A stretch of DNA of 64,000 nt from contig NZ_LT853882.1 in the NCBI RefSeq assembly GCF_900183975.1, positions 3,279,501 to 3,343,500 of the forward strand. The letters run 5' to 3'. Source of the stretch: Xanthomonas fragariae. GTDB lineage: Bacteria > Pseudomonadota > Gammaproteobacteria > Xanthomonadales > Xanthomonadaceae. Shown in pieces: positions 26,166 to 36,935 of the stretch. The notes beneath the pieces were generated by a model. That model had not been told where the DNA came from and did no database searches. It saw only the letters and a program-made list of their open reading frames with translations. Position numbers and translations under genes: made by a program. Within the stretch, counting starts at the first letter, position 1. Each line of letters starts with the position of its first letter.

Positions 26166-29100
26166 TTACCAGCCGAAACCGGCACCCACACCAATCGAGC
26201 GGTCCTGGCCACTGAGCGCGCCACCAACAGTCACCGTGGCGCGCGGGTTGATCGCACGCTGATAGCCCACCGACAACGCCGACTCGCCGTTCTGGAAACC
26301 AACGCCAGCACCGACGCGGTTTTGCGAGGCAATACCGGCCACGCTGGCGGACATGTTCAACATCGCCGAGCCCATCGCGCCCTGACGATCCAGACGACGG
26401 TTCTGCCGACGCAGGCGGTCTTCGATATCGCCCTGGTAGGTTTCGAAGCTGTCGGCCATCGCGCTGTAGCGGCTGTCGGTATAGCTGTTGGCAGCGGCAA
26501 CGCCGTTGTCCAACTGGCCCTTGTTGACCGCATCGGTGGCACGCGTACCGGCCGCCACATTGGCCACCTGACGCTCGCCGCCGACGCTGCCCACCGAGAC
26601 CGTATCGGCACGATCGGCGACCGAGCCCTGGCCCAAGGCAACCGCACCTTGGGCACTGGCGCGTGCACCTTGGCCGATGGCCGTACCGGATGCCGCGGTG
26701 ACCTGCGCCCCTTCGCCCACCGCCACTGCATTGGTTGCCACCGCCGCAATCTGCGTGTTGGCCCCAACTGCGGTGCTGCCATCGGCGTTGACGCGTGCAT
26801 TGCTGCCGATCGCAGTGTCGTTAGGACCGTGCGCATAGGCGCTGCCGCCAATGGCAGTGCCGGTGACGTCGTTGGCCAGTGCGGCAGTGCCAACCGCCGT
26901 CGATGCTGCAGCTGCAGTGGTGCCGACCACCGCTGCGGTCGGCGTGCCTTGCACGCTTGCCGTTGCATCGGCGGTGTCGTCAGCGACGGACTCGGTCACT
27001 GCCGCAGCGGCCACCGCAGGCACCGATGCCCTGCTAGCGGTTGCGGTGCCGCCACCCGCCGCCGCATCCAGCTCGGTGAACTTGCTGTCCAGCGCGGTCA
27101 ATGCTGCACCCACGTTGTTGTAGCTGGCGCCCTGGATCACGTAGGTCGGTGCCACGAACACGCCTTGCGCACCGATCGCCGCACCACCGCCGAGGAAGCT
27201 GGCCGCGTTGCTCAGCGACTGGAACAACTGGCCGCCAGTGATCGCATCGCTGCTGGCATCGGCAATCGCACCGGCGCCCACATTGACGATGCGACGCGTG
27301 GCCGGGCCACCGCGGCCATTGCCGCTGCCGATCGACACCGTGTCGGCTTCGTAGGTGCGCGAACCCGAGCCCAAGGCCACCGAATCGGCACCGCTGGCGC
27401 CGGCATTGGCACCGAGTGCTACACCGTTGACCGCGCTTTGGCGCACAAACGACTGGTAGCCCACCGAGACCGCGTTTTCGCCAATGACGTTGACCTGCCG
27501 ACCAACACCAGTGCTGTTGATGCCGGTGGCCGACGCATCCACACCCACCACACTGGCGCCGACCGCATTGGCGCGGCTGCCGCCGCCCAGTGCCAGCGCG
27601 TTGTCGGTCAGTGCCCCCGCACTCTGGCCCAATGCCGTGGCATTGACGCCGTCGGCATACGAATTCCAGCCGATGGCAGTAGTGTAGTCGGCCGTGGCCC
27701 GGGCACCGGCACCGAATGCGGCCGCACCAGTGCCGGACGCACGCGCCGGGATGAACCCGAAAAACGTGCTGCCGCCGACGGCGACGCTTTCTTCGCCAGT
27801 GGCTTCGCTGAGTTCACCTACTGCCACGGCATTGGCACCGGAGGCCAGCGATGCGGCACCAACTGCGGTGCTGTAGTCGCTCGATGCGACTGCACCGTAG
27901 CCCAGTGCCGACGCCAACTGGCCGCTAGATTCGCTGTAACCACCGAAAGCGGCACTGCCGACATTGGACGCGTCACTGCGGAAACCCGCAGCGGTTGCCA
28001 GGTTGTCGGAGGCTACCGCTTCGCTGCCGAGCGCGGTGCTGCTTTCGCCCAGCGCCTGGGCGTTGCTGCCCACAGTTGCCGCGCCGATGCCGCTGGCCAG
28101 GGCGTTGACGCCCACCGCAGTTGCGCTATCGACCACCGCTTGCGCGCCTGCACCCAACGCAGTGGTACCAGTGCCGGTTGCATTGGCGCCCTCGCCTGCA
28201 GCCAAGGCGTTGTCGCCTTCCACGTAGGCGCCGGCGGCGCTGTCGGCGCTGCCGCTTGCCTGAAAATACTTGCTGGTGGATTGCGCGGTTTCGGCAACTG
28301 CGTTGAGCTGGTCCAGATTCACCGCATCGGTGCCTTGCGTGCCGGCAGCGACATTGGTGATCTGACGCTCATTGCCTGCACTGCCGACCGACACCGCAAA
28401 CGCGCGGTCGGCCACCGAGTCGGCGCCCAGTGCCACGCTGCCTTGGGCAGTGGCTTCGGAGAAATTGCCCAGCGCGGTGCTGCTCAGGCCCAATGCCCTT
28501 GCCGCACCGCCAAGTGCGGTGGAGTAGTCGCCAGAGGCTTCGGTCGACGATAAACCGAATACCGCGCCGCCGACCGATACGCTGTTGTAGCCGCTGGCCA
28601 CACTGCCCTGGCCTGCCGCAATGCTGTCGTCGCCGGTGACAGTCGCATCGCCGCCCACGGCCACCGTGTTGGAGCCGCCGGCGGTGCTGAAATTGCCCAG
28701 CGCCGTGCTGTTGAAACCGGTCGCGCTGGAATAGTCGCCCAAAGCAGTGGTGTAGTTGCTGGTGGCTTTAGCGCCGAAGCCGAATGCAGCGGCGCTGGTT
28801 CCATCGGCAACGCTCTGCGCGCCGACCGCAGTGGCCGATTTGCCACTGGCGCTGGCGAAGTAACCCACCGCAGTGGTTTCGCTGCCATCGGCAACGCTCA
28901 GCGTGCCCGCGGCCAACGATCCGTCGCCGTAGGCAACCGCGGCTGCACCGAGTGCGGTGCTCTGCGCACCAGCCGCTTCGCTCTCACTACCCACGGCGAT
29001 GGCGAAGTCGCCGCTGGCCTGGCTGTAGGCACCGGTGGCCACGCTGCTATAGCCGCTGGCCGCGGCGTTGTAACCCGACGCGCTGGCGAACTGCGCGGCG

Positions 29101-29762
29101 GCGCTGGCACCACTGCCGACCGCCAGGGCACCGGTGTCGATCGCCTGGCTGCTGGAGCCGAACGCGCTGCTGTAATCGCCCTCTGCGCTGGCGTTGGAGC
29201 CGGCAGCGGTGGCGTCCTCACCCTGAGCATCGGCAGTGCCGGTGCCGGTGCCCGCGTACAGACGCGCGGTGGTCTCGGCGGTTTCACCGACCGCATTGAG
29301 CTGGTCCAGATTCACCGCGTCGCTGCCTTCGGTACCGGCAGCAAGGTTGGTGATCTGACGCTCATCGCCGGCCGCACCGACCGACATGGTGTTGGCGCGC
29401 GTGGCCACCGAGTTGGCACCGGTCCCGCCAGCGTTGGCACCGAGCACTACGCCGTTTTCGCCGCTCTGGCGCAAGAAACTGTTATAGCCGACGGCAACGG
29501 CGTCTGCGCCAATTGCGGTGGCCTTGCCGGCCGGTGCCGATGCACCGCTGCCTTCGACCGATTGCGCCATCGCGCAAAGAGGGATTGCGGTCGCAGCGCT
29601 ACCCAGCGCCATGGCGATCGCGGCGGCCAGCCCTCCCCCGCGGCGATGGTCGATCGACATGGTCGGGCCCCCTGCACCCGGGCTGTCGCCGCGGGCCAAT
29701 TGCGATGCCACGGCCCACACGCTCAACGATTTGTTCCAAACCTTGCGATAAATGCAATTCAT
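26166..29762 (-). CDS. YadA-type trimeric autotransporter adhesin
   Basis: A 1198-residue trimeric autotransporter (type Vc). The extended ESPR signal region starts MNCIYRKVWNKSLSVWAVAS at 29762 and ends in a second hydrophobic run cut near CAMAQS. Residues about 75-1050 are many imperfect 14-residue YadA head repeats (A.G..A.A.G..S.A.G pattern). Stalk/neck motifs GNERQITNVAAGTQGTDAVN and GERQVANVAAGTRATDAVNK recur. The last ~75 residues are the YadA membrane anchor, ending RSIGVGAGFGW. Family members mediate adhesion, autoagglutination and biofilm on plant surfaces. Long open frames on the opposite strand are an effect of the repeat composition. Confidence 0.93.
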   Translation of the reverse strand: MNCIYRKVWNKSLSVWAVASQLARGDSPGAGGPTMSIDHRRGGGLAAAIAMALGSAATAIPLCAMAQSVEGSGASAPAGKATAIGADAVAVGYNSFLRQSGENGVVLGANAGGTGANSVATRANTMSVGAAGDERQITNLAAGTEGSDAVNLDQLNAVGETAETTARLYAGTGTGTADAQGEDATAAGSNASAEGDYSSAFGSSSQAIDTGALAVGSGASAAAQFASASGYNAAASGYSSVATGAYSQASGDFAIAVGSESEAAGAQSTALGAAAVAYGDGSLAAGTLSVADGSETTAVGYFASASGKSATAVGAQSVADGTSAAAFGFGAKATSNYTTALGDYSSATGFNSTALGNFSTAGGSNTVAVGGDATVTGDDSIAAGQGSVASGYNSVSVGGAVFGLSSTEASGDYSTALGGAARALGLSSTALGNFSEATAQGSVALGADSVADRAFAVSVGSAGNERQITNVAAGTQGTDAVNLDQLNAVAETAQSTSKYFQASGSADSAAGAYVEGDNALAAGEGANATGTGTTALGAGAQAVVDSATAVGVNALASGIGAATVGSNAQALGESSTALGSEAVASDNLATAAGFRSDASNVGSAAFGGYSESSGQLASALGYGAVASSDYSTAVGAASLASGANAVAVGELSEATGEESVAVGGSTFFGFIPARASGTGAAAFGAGARATADYTTAIGWNSYADGVNATALGQSAGALTDNALALGGGSRANAVGASVVGVDASATGINSTGVGRQVNVIGENAVSVGYQSFVRQSAVNGVALGANAGASGADSVALGSGSRTYEADTVSIGSGNGRGGPATRRIVNVGAGAIADASSDAITGGQLFQSLSNAASFLGGGAAIGAQGVFVAPTYVIQGASYNNVGAALTALDSKFTELDAAAGGGTATASRASVPAVAAAAVTESVADDTADATASVQGTPTAAVVGTTAAAASTAVGTAALANDVTGTAIGGSAYAHGPNDTAIGSNARVNADGSTAVGANTQIAAVATNAVAVGEGAQVTAASGTAIGQGARASAQGAVALGQGSVADRADTVSVGSVGGERQVANVAAGTRATDAVNKGQLDNGVAAANSYTDSRYSAMADSFETYQGDIEDRLRRQNRRLDRQGAMGSAMLNMSASVAGIASQNRVGAGVGFQNGESALSVGYQRAINPRATVTVGGALSGQDRSIGVGAGFGW

Positions 29763-30304
29763 CAACGCACGACTCCTGACGTTTTGGACTGGATTTTGGC
29801 GAACCCCACCGTCGCGAGGCCTTACCCAGCCACTACGATTCCCCGGGGTTATTGACGCCATAGGCCTGCTGGTGATGCGCGGAAAGCTGCTCCCTGGGCA
29901 GTCAAAAAATGAACGCTACCCAACCAGAGAGCTTAGCGAAGTGTTAACCGCAGTCAAATCAGGCGTCAAGTTTTTGACAGAAGGCGAATCGATGCGTGAC
30001 TTTCGCTACAGTTCCGCTTGCTTTTATTATTTTTTTGATAATTATTTGGAAAACAGCAACCTAGATGATGTCCTGCAGGGCATTTCAATCCTGAACACGC
30101 ATGTCCACAGCGGACAAAAAAAATCGCTGGCAGGACGCCAGCAGGCTTGGTTGCGCAGAAACAGCGTTGGTATAGGTCAGGGGGCAGGCCAACGCGCGCG
30201 GCGCGGACACGTCGGGCCGGACCGGCGCGTAGCGAACCGGTTGTGACAGCTAAATGCGCCAAGAAATTAGCGACGCTGCGCTCGGTGCGCCGTCGTGTGT
30301 CGGA
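29763..30304. other. Intergenic region upstream of the adhesin
   Basis: About 540 bases, with an AT-rich patch at 30010-30060 that could hold the adhesin promoter. The open frames that cross it show no family features. I see nothing else definite. Confidence 0.35.
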
Positions 30305-32191
30305 TCACTGACGCGCCAGCAGGCTCACTCCATCGAATCGCGCACCATCGAGCTTGACGATGTAGGTCCCCGCACGCGGCGCGGTGAAGCGCACCGTTTG
30401 GCTGGTGCCGCTGCGGCTAGACACGCCGTCGTTGTCGGTGGCGGTCGGCTCTCGCCCCAACGCCACAGACAACGATGCCTGCCCGCTACCGCCATAGCTG
30501 ATGAAGCTCAGTACCGCGCCGGCAGCCGCATCGAAGGTGAAAAATCCGGTGTCGCCAGCCGCGTTGGACAAGCCGCGCTTGGGCACGCTGTTACGTAGTG
30601 CCTGTGCATCCAACTGGCACCCCACATCGCCCCTGTTGCAATGACGCAATGCACGATTGACGGCAGCGCCTGCATCCACGATGCCGCTACCAGCCGGGGT
30701 GCTCAACGGCAGTTGCACCGGAAACGCCCGTGCGCTGCGCTTGAGCAGGCGCTCTAGCGCCGTTGGCGTCAGCGGCGACTTGCCATCGGCGATCAAGGCG
30801 CTTTGCACCAGTGCAGCAGTGCCCGCCACGTGCGGCGCCGCCATCGAGGTTCCGGCAAATCCAGGCCCGATGTAAGTGAACTTACCGGAGGTCGGCGTGG
30901 TTTTTCCGGTGTAGCCGATCTGCCAGATCCAGCTGCCGATCGGGCCGTCGTACAAGGTCCTGGTTTTCATATCGCGCGCGCCGCCGCCGGGTGCGGCCAG
31001 ATCGATCAACGCACCGAAATTGCTGTAATACGACAGCCCGCCAGTCAGGCGAGTGGCCGCCACCGAGACCACATTGGTGCAGTTGGCCGGCATCTCACTG
31101 GACACGTCGGAGCCATCGTTACCGGCCGCCGCCACCACGGTCGAGCCACGCGACACCGCGCCGTTGATCGCTGCCTGCGTCACCGCATCGCAAGGCCCGG
31201 AACTGCCCAGGCTCATGTTGATGATTTCGGCCGGATCGCGATTGTCCGGCACCCCGTCCACATGCCCGCCGGACGCCCACACGATGGCATCGCTGATATC
31301 CGATAAAGAACCTCCGCAATGGCCGAGGACGCGCACCGGCAGCACCTTGGCTTTGCAGGCCACACCGGCACCGCCACTGCCGTTGCCGGTGGCTTCTGCA
31401 ATCGTGCCGGCCACGTGCGTGCCGTGCCAGGTACTGTCATGGGCGCCCGAAAAAATGCCGCATTCGCCGTCTTTGGCTTCCCAATCGCCGCGATCCAGCG
31501 CGCCGGGCACGCGCGCATCGGTAGGACGTCGCGATCTGCTCGCGCTGCTGATGAAGTCGTAGCCCTGCAGCAGATTGCCGCCCAGATCCGGATGCGCCGG
31601 CAAGATGCCGGTATCAATCACAGCAACCACCACACCCTCGCCTTGCGCGGTGGCCCAGGCTGCAGGCGCATCGATGCCGCCGACCGGATCGGTGAGATGC
31701 CATTGATTAGTTGCCAGCAGCGGATCGTTGGGCAAGCTACCGCCGCTGCTCTGCAACGGATAGGCGCGTGCATCGATCTGTGCATATTCCACCGCAGGAT
31801 CTGCCGCAAGTTCGCGTACCAAACGGTCGGCGTCGCTGCGACTGAGTTGTGCAGGCAGCTTGAGCAACTAACCGCCCACTGCCAGCGTGCGCACATGCTT
31901 CGGTGCGGCCTGCACGCCGCTGCGCGCTGCCGCCGGTGCCAACTGCACTGCAGCGCGCGAGGCAGCTGCGGTGAGCGTGGCCGCAGAGGCACTGCCAACG
32001 CTGCGTGCAGTGACCCTGCCACTGCGATATTTGACGATGATGCCGTCGACCGGCGCATCGCGCATGGCCTGCTGACGTTGCGCGTTGGTGACGGTGGAAT
32101 CGAACGTGGCCGCAATGGCACTACCGCAGCCGAGCGAAAGTACGGCACCGCACGCAAGAGCGAGTGTCCGGGAACGATGGGGCTGAATCAC
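30305..32191 (-). pseudogene. Second secreted S8 serine protease, interrupted by an in-frame amber codon
   Basis: A tandem homologue of the 24056-25942 protease. Translation from the ATG at 32191 gives a signal peptide and the start of the propeptide (DGIIVKYRSGRVTARS), then a TAG at 31868-31870 in the same frame. The frame continues at once with LLKLPAQLSRSDADRLVREL (rest of the propeptide) and a complete catalytic domain. All triad motifs are intact (VAVIDTGILPAHPD, TWHGTHVAGTIAEA, AGTSMAAPHVAG), as is the PPC tail. The only lesion is the single codon. A recent nonsense mutation is likeliest; a sequencing error or readthrough is possible. Confidence 0.85.
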
Positions 32192-32251
32192 GATGACGTC
32201 CTCTTCAAGATCAGATGCAAAAACGAAGCGGTACGCGTAGGAGTGCGCACC

Positions 32252-32455
32252 CTAGGCAACCGCGCCGGAAGCCGCACGATTCCAGGCGTCGTCGACAAAG
32301 CCGACTACCCGCGCGCCATAGCCGATTGCCACCGCATCGACCCCATTGGTCTGCGCATCCGCACTGATGGCGGTGTTGTTGCCGTTGAACCACGGAGCGA
32401 GGTCAGCAGACACGAGTGTTCTGCAAACCGGCAGGCTTGCATAGAACAATTCCAA
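32252..32455 (-). pseudogene. Possible remnant of a YadA head region
   Basis: A short minus-strand frame contains NGNNTAISADAQTNGVDAVA followed by IGYGARV, which fits the head-repeat pattern of the YadA-type adhesin upstream. It has no signal, anchor or good start. The stretch 32192-32529 holds nothing else I recognise. It is probably a scrap of a second adhesin gene between the protease and purL. Confidence 0.35.
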
Positions 32456-32529
32456 GCACCGACTGCACTGCCTTGCAACGGTGCAGTCGATCGCCGCGCG
32501 CCTGCCTCACCGCGTGCGACGAGCTACCA

Positions 32530-35500
32530 TTAACCGCACCATACCCGCGCATTGCGGAATATCCGCAGCCATGGCGAGTCATCGCCCCAACCAGCCGGAT
32601 ACCAGCTCAGATTTGCGCTGCGCGGGGTACGCTCGGGATGCGGCATCAAAATGGTGGCGCGACCGTCGCTGCTGGTCAGGCCGGTAATACCGTCCGGCGA
32701 GCCGTTCGGATTGAGCGGGTACTGCGATGCCACTGCGCCATCGCCATCGATGAAGCGCAACGCCACGCGTGCAGCAGCCTGATCCACGGCGGTGTCGAAC
32801 TCGGCGCGACCTTCGCCATGCGCCACCGCCACCGGAATCCGCGAACCGGCCATGCCGCGCAGGAAGATCGACGGCGACTCCACCACTTCCAGCAACGCAG
32901 TGCGCGCTTCGAACTGTTCGCTGCGATTGCGCAGGAAGCGCGGCCAGTGCTCGGCACCGGGGATAATCTCCTTGAGCTGGCTGAGCATCTGGCAGCCGTT
33001 GCACACGCCCAGCGCAAACGTATCGCTGCGTGCGAAGAACGCGGCGAATGCATCGCGCAAGGCCGAACGCTCCAGGATCGAAGTTGCCCAACCACGGCCG
33101 GCACCCAGCACGTCGCCGTAGCTGAAACCGCCGCAGGCAGCGACGCCTGCGAACTGCGCCAGATCCACGCGACCTTCGATCAGGTCGCTCATGTGCACGT
33201 CGTAGGCGCGGAAACCGGCGCGTTCGAAGTTGTAGGCCATCTCGATCTGCCCGTTGACCCCCTGCTCGCGCAGGATCGCCACCTTGGGCCGTGCACCGGT
33301 CGCCACAAACGGCGCTGCCACGTCCTCGGACGGGTCGAATACCAGCTTCGGACGCAATCCCGGCGCCTGAAAATGACGCGCCAGCGCGCGCTCTTCGTCA
33401 GCGGTTTCCGGGTTGTCGCGCAACTTTTGCATGGCGTGCGTTACCGACCACCAGGCATCGAACAATTCTTCCCAACGCCATTCGGCCAGTACACGCCCCT
33501 GCCCGCTCACGCGAATGCGCGGCGTGCCGATTGGGCGAGCAATGCGCTGCGCGCATTCGGTCAGCGCGTGACGCTCGACCAGATCGGCAAACGCGGCGCG
33601 ATCTTCGCTGGCGACCTGCACCACCGCACCAAGCTCTTCGTTGAACAGGCTGCGGAAAGCATCGTCGCCCCATGCATCGAGCGTGATATCCAGTCCCTGA
33701 CGCGAGGCGAACGCCATTTCGCACAACGCTGCAAACGCACCGCCATCGCTGCGATCGTGATACGCCAGCAACAGCCCGCTCCCACGCGCATCGCCAATCA
33801 GCTCGAAGAAACTACGCAGCCGCTGCGCATCGTCCAGATCCGGCACCTCACCACCGAACGCAGGCAGCGCCGCATCGTCGGCATATACCTGCGCCAGCAC
33901 CGACCCGCCCAACCGCTGTTTGCCGCCACCCAGCCCGATCAACCACAGCTCGCTCTCTTCGTCGTTGCGCAGCAACGGCGTCAGCTGAGTGCGCACATCG
34001 CCCACAGGCGCGAACGCACTGATGATCAGCGACACCGGCGAAACGCTTTTGTGCGTGACGGGATTGGAGAGCCTGGATTCGGGATTCGCAGAAGCTGAGG
34101 GCTCTGGCGTTTCGCCAATCCCGACTTTTGAATTAGCAATCCCGGTTTCAACCCACTGCGCCTGCATCGATAGCGAGTCTTTGCCTACCGGTATGCTCAG
34201 CTCCAATGCCGGGCACAATTCCATACCGATCGCGCGCACTGCGTCGTACAACAAAGCGTCTTCGCCGGCATGGCCGGCGGCGGCCATCCAGTTTGCCGAC
34301 AGCTTGATGCTGTCCAGCGTCTGCACCGGTGCGGCGCACAGGTTGGTGATCGCCTCGCCCACCGCCATGCGTGCCGATGCGGCAGCGTTCAACAGCGCCA
34401 GCGGGGTACGTTCGCCGATCGACATCGCTTCGCCAGCGAAGGTATCGAACCCGGCCATGGTGATCGCGCAATCGGCAAGCGGCAGCTGCCACGGCCCGAT
34501 CATCTGCTCGCGCGCTGTCAACCCGCCAACGCTGCGATCGCCGATGGTCACCAAAAAGCTCTTGGACGCCACAGTCGGATGCGCCAGCACGCGCAGACCG
34601 GCCTGTTGCAGATCCAGCGTCGCGGTCTGCAGCACCGGCCAACGCGGCGCCAGCGGATGCATCGCATCGCGATGCATCTTCGGCGCTTTGCCGAACAGCA
34701 CGTCCATGGGCAGATTGATTGAGAGCGGGGATTGGGGATGGCCAGGCTGCGGCTGGCCATCCCCAATCCCGTCACCAAACACGCCATACCCGACAACCAG
34801 CCGTTCCTCCGCAGTGGCCACGCCGACTTCGGCAAACGGACAGCGTTCGCGGGCGCAGATGGCAGCGAATTCTTGCAGGCGCGCTTGCGGCACGCCAAGC
34901 ACGTATCGCTCCTGCGATTCGTTGCACCACAGTTCCAGCGGCGACAGCGAGGGGTCGTCGGTAAGCACGCGGCCCAGGTCGATGATGCCGCCCACGCCGG
35001 AGTCGTGCAGCAGCTCTGGGATGGCGTTGGACAAACCGCCCGCGCCCACGTCGTGGAACCAGCGGATCGGGTTGTCGGTACCCAGCGCAACGCAGCGGTC
35101 GATGACCTCCTGGCAGCGGCGCTCCATCTCCGGGTTTTCGCGCTGCACGCTGGCGAAATCCAGTGCCTCGGCGCTGTCGCCGGCGGCTACCGAGCTGGCC
35201 GCACCGCCGCCCAGGCCGATCAGCATCGCCGGGCCGCCGAGCACGATCACCGCATCGCCCGGCTGCAGGCGCAGCTTTTGGACCTGATTGCGATCGATCG
35301 CGCCGAGGCCACCGGCCAGCATGATCGGCTTGTCGTAGGCACGGCTCAGGCCCGGGCCTTCAGCCAGTTCGAAACTGCGGAAATAACCGAGCAGATTCGG
35401 GCGGCCGAATTCGTTGTTGAACGCGGCGCCGCCGAGCGGGCCCTCAAGCATGATGTCCAGCGCCGGAGCCATGCGCGGGTTCAGCGTGCGCGGCGCTTCC

Positions 35501-36525
35501 CACGGCTGCGGCAGGGTCGGAATACGCAGGTGCGAGACCGAAAAACCGGTCAAGCCGGCCTTGGGCTTGCCGCCACGGCCGGTGGCGCCTTCATCGCGAA
35601 TCTCACCACCTGCACCGGTCGCTGCGCCCGGAAACGGCGCGATCGCGGTCGGGTGATTGTGGGTTTCCACCTTGATCGCAAACGCCGACGGCACCACCGT
35701 CTCGCTGCGGTATTCGCCGGTGACCGGATCCGGGCGATAGCGCGCAGCCGGCACACCTTCCACCACCGCCGCGTTGTCGCTGTAAGCCGACAAGGTGTGC
35801 TGCGGAGTCTGCTGATGGGTGTGCTTGATCATGCGAAACAGCGAGCGCTCTTGCGGCTTGCCGTCGATGGTCCAGCTGGCGTTGAAGATCTTGTGCCGGC
35901 AGTGCTCGGAGTTGGCCTGGGCAAACATCATCAGCTCGACGTCGACCGGGTCGCGGCCCAATTCGGCGAAACGTTCGCGCAGGTAGTCGATCTCGTCCTG
36001 CGCCAGGGCCAGACCCAGGTTGCGGTTGGCCTGCTCCAGCGCATCCAGCGGCACGCATTGCAGATGGCCGCGATCGGGCACGTTGAACAATGCATCGGCG
36101 GCGGCGGCCGAGCCGAGCAGCGACTGCATCATCGGGTCGTGCAGCAGCTTGGCCACGGCGGTCTGCTCGGCCGCATCTTCCGGCCAGCCGGCCAGATCGA
36201 TGCGGGTGCCGCGCTCCACCCGCTGGATCGGCTGCCCGGCCCCGCGCACCAGTTCGGTGGCCTTGCTCGACCATGGCGACAGCGTGCCCAGACGCGGCAC
36301 CACGTAGCGCGAGGAAGCGTCATCATCGCGCGGCGCAGGGGCGGCTTCGGCCTGCAGGATCCGCTGCAAGGTGGCCTGATCGGGCGATTGCCCGGCCTCG
36401 GCGCGGATGAAGTACACGTGCCAGGCGCCGGTGATGTGCAGCGCGGGGACTAGGGTTTGCAGGCGGGTTTCGAGCCGAGCGCGGCGGAACGGCGAAAGGG
36501 CGGAAGCGCCCTCGAGGACCATCAT
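32530..36525 (-). CDS. purL: Phosphoribosylformylglycinamidine synthase
   Basis: A 1331-residue cytoplasmic enzyme of purine synthesis: FGAR + glutamine + ATP gives FGAM. It has an N-terminal PurS-like domain, linker, two AIR-synthase-like halves ([89 protein letters not shown]) and a class I glutaminase with nucleophile Cys in [15 protein letters not shown]. It is longer than the E. coli enzyme. Two unusual in-frame stretches are encoded by palindromic or repeat-like DNA: near 34711-34790 ([20 protein letters not shown]) and near 34034-34155 ([20 protein letters not shown]). The start is one of two adjacent ATGs at 36525. Confidence 0.96.
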   Translation of the reverse strand: MMVLEGASALSPFRRARLETRLQTLVPALHITGAWHVYFIRAEAGQSPDQATLQRILQAEAAPAPRDDDASSRYVVPRLGTLSPWSSKATELVRGAGQPIQRVERGTRIDLAGWPEDAAEQTAVAKLLHDPMMQSLLGSAAAADALFNVPDRGHLQCVPLDALEQANRNLGLALAQDEIDYLRERFAELGRDPVDVELMMFAQANSEHCRHKIFNASWTIDGKPQERSLFRMIKHTHQQTPQHTLSAYSDNAAVVEGVPAARYRPDPVTGEYRSETVVPSAFAIKVETHNHPTAIAPFPGAATGAGGEIRDEGATGRGGKPKAGLTGFSVSHLRIPTLPQPWEAPRTLNPRMAPALDIMLEGPLGGAAFNNEFGRPNLLGYFRSFELAEGPGLSRAYDKPIMLAGGLGAIDRNQVQKLRLQPGDAVIVLGGPAMLIGLGGGAASSVAAGDSAEALDFASVQRENPEMERRCQEVIDRCVALGTDNPIRWFHDVGAGGLSNAIPELLHDSGVGGIIDLGRVLTDDPSLSPLELWCNESQERYVLGVPQARLQEFAAICARERCPFAEVGVATAEERLVVGYGVFGDGIGDGQPQPGHPQSPLSINLPMDVLFGKAPKMHRDAMHPLAPRWPVLQTATLDLQQAGLRVLAHPTVASKSFLVTIGDRSVGGLTAREQMIGPWQLPLADCAITMAGFDTFAGEAMSIGERTPLALLNAAASARMAVGEAITNLCAAPVQTLDSIKLSANWMAAAGHAGEDALLYDAVRAIGMELCPALELSIPVGKDSLSMQAQWVETGIANSKVGIGETPEPSASANPESRLSNPVTHKSVSPVSLIISAFAPVGDVRTQLTPLLRNDEESELWLIGLGGGKQRLGGSVLAQVYADDAALPAFGGEVPDLDDAQRLRSFFELIGDARGSGLLLAYHDRSDGGAFAALCEMAFASRQGLDITLDAWGDDAFRSLFNEELGAVVQVASEDRAAFADLVERHALTECAQRIARPIGTPRIRVSGQGRVLAEWRWEELFDAWWSVTHAMQKLRDNPETADEERALARHFQAPGLRPKLVFDPSEDVAAPFVATGARPKVAILREQGVNGQIEMAYNFERAGFRAYDVHMSDLIEGRVDLAQFAGVAACGGFSYGDVLGAGRGWATSILERSALRDAFAAFFARSDTFALGVCNGCQMLSQLKEIIPGAEHWPRFLRNRSEQFEARTALLEVVESPSIFLRGMAGSRIPVAVAHGEGRAEFDTAVDQAAARVALRFIDGDGAVASQYPLNPNGSPDGITGLTSSDGRATILMPHPERTPRSANLSWYPAGWGDDSPWLRIFRNARVWCG
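34059..34140. repeat. Inverted GGGATTGG-type repeat inside purL (1)
   Basis: The coding DNA contains CGGGATTGG at 34059-34067 and its exact complement CCAATCCCG at 34115-34123, with further GGGATTC and CAATCCCGG motifs between and after. These resemble the GGGAATC intergenic repeats elsewhere in the window. They encode a low-complexity stretch just before the [13 protein letters not shown] strand of PurL. Confidence 0.55.
34728..34770. repeat. Perfect 18-bp inverted repeat inside purL (2)
   Basis: Left arm 34728-34745 (GGGATTGGGGATGGCCAG) pairs perfectly with right arm 34753-34770 around a 7-base loop. It encodes part of the stretch [20 protein letters not shown], between the conserved VVGYGVF strand and [18 protein letters not shown]. 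An 18-bp perfect palindrome is not expected from ordinary coding sequence. Confidence 0.85.
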
Positions 36526-36820
36526 GTCCGGGGAACCGTGTCAGAAACGGGGCTGAAGATTGTAACGGAGCCGGTGGGGTCAGCGCCGGCCGCGCGTGCG
36601 TCGGCTGGCAATCGGCTGGGTGATCATCCGCCACAGCCCTGCCTAGATCCGCTTCGACATGGCAGTGGCGATGCCAGCAGCAATGCCGCCGAGTGCTTAT
36701 CGGTCGTCGCTCGAAAACTGCCATCGGCTCAGATGCCAGGGCAATGGCAGGGTACGCAGCGTTAGTCACAGCCGATACGCAGCCGTGCAGTCACCCGGAC
36801 AATCGATGCCACCCGCCTGC
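36526..36820. other. Intergenic region between purL and dsbC
   Basis: Upstream of purL; no gene with recognisable features. It should contain the purL promoter, which I cannot place. The rest of the gap to dsbC holds the dsbC terminator. Confidence 0.4.
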
Positions 36821-36832
36821 CCTGCGATACAT

Positions 36833-36866
36833 GCAAAAGGCCGGAATGCATGCGCATCCCGGCCTT
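36833..36866 (-). terminator. Intrinsic terminator of dsbC
   Basis: On the minus strand an AAGGCCGG / CCGGCCTT stem (36837-36844 with 36859-36866) is followed by TTTTGC, about 70 bases after the dsbC stop. Confidence 0.75.
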
Positions 36867-36935
36867 CTGAGCAATTACACCGACCGTCGAAGCGGCCAGC
36901 GCTAAAGCGGCATTACACAACCGCTTTTTCGTGGA

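Noticed and set aside
25839..28553. Plus-strand open frame of 904 codons across the adhesin region
   Set aside because: It lies exactly opposite the repetitive YadA-type gene, has Arg/His/Cys-rich composition without domains, and is explained by the codon bias of the head repeats.
26166..29762. Periodic repeats that could suggest a CRISPR or tandem repeat array
   Set aside because: They are degenerate in-frame 14-codon repeats of a trimeric autotransporter head, not identical repeats with unique spacers.
29752..30246. Plus-strand 164-codon frame upstream of the adhesin
   Set aside because: It overlaps the adhesin start region, mixes AT-rich and Arg-rich stretches, and matches no family.
34732..36453. 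Plus-strand open frame of 573 codons opposite purL
   Set aside because: PurL motifs on the minus strand are unambiguous; the opposite frame has no domain, signal or ribosome-binding site.
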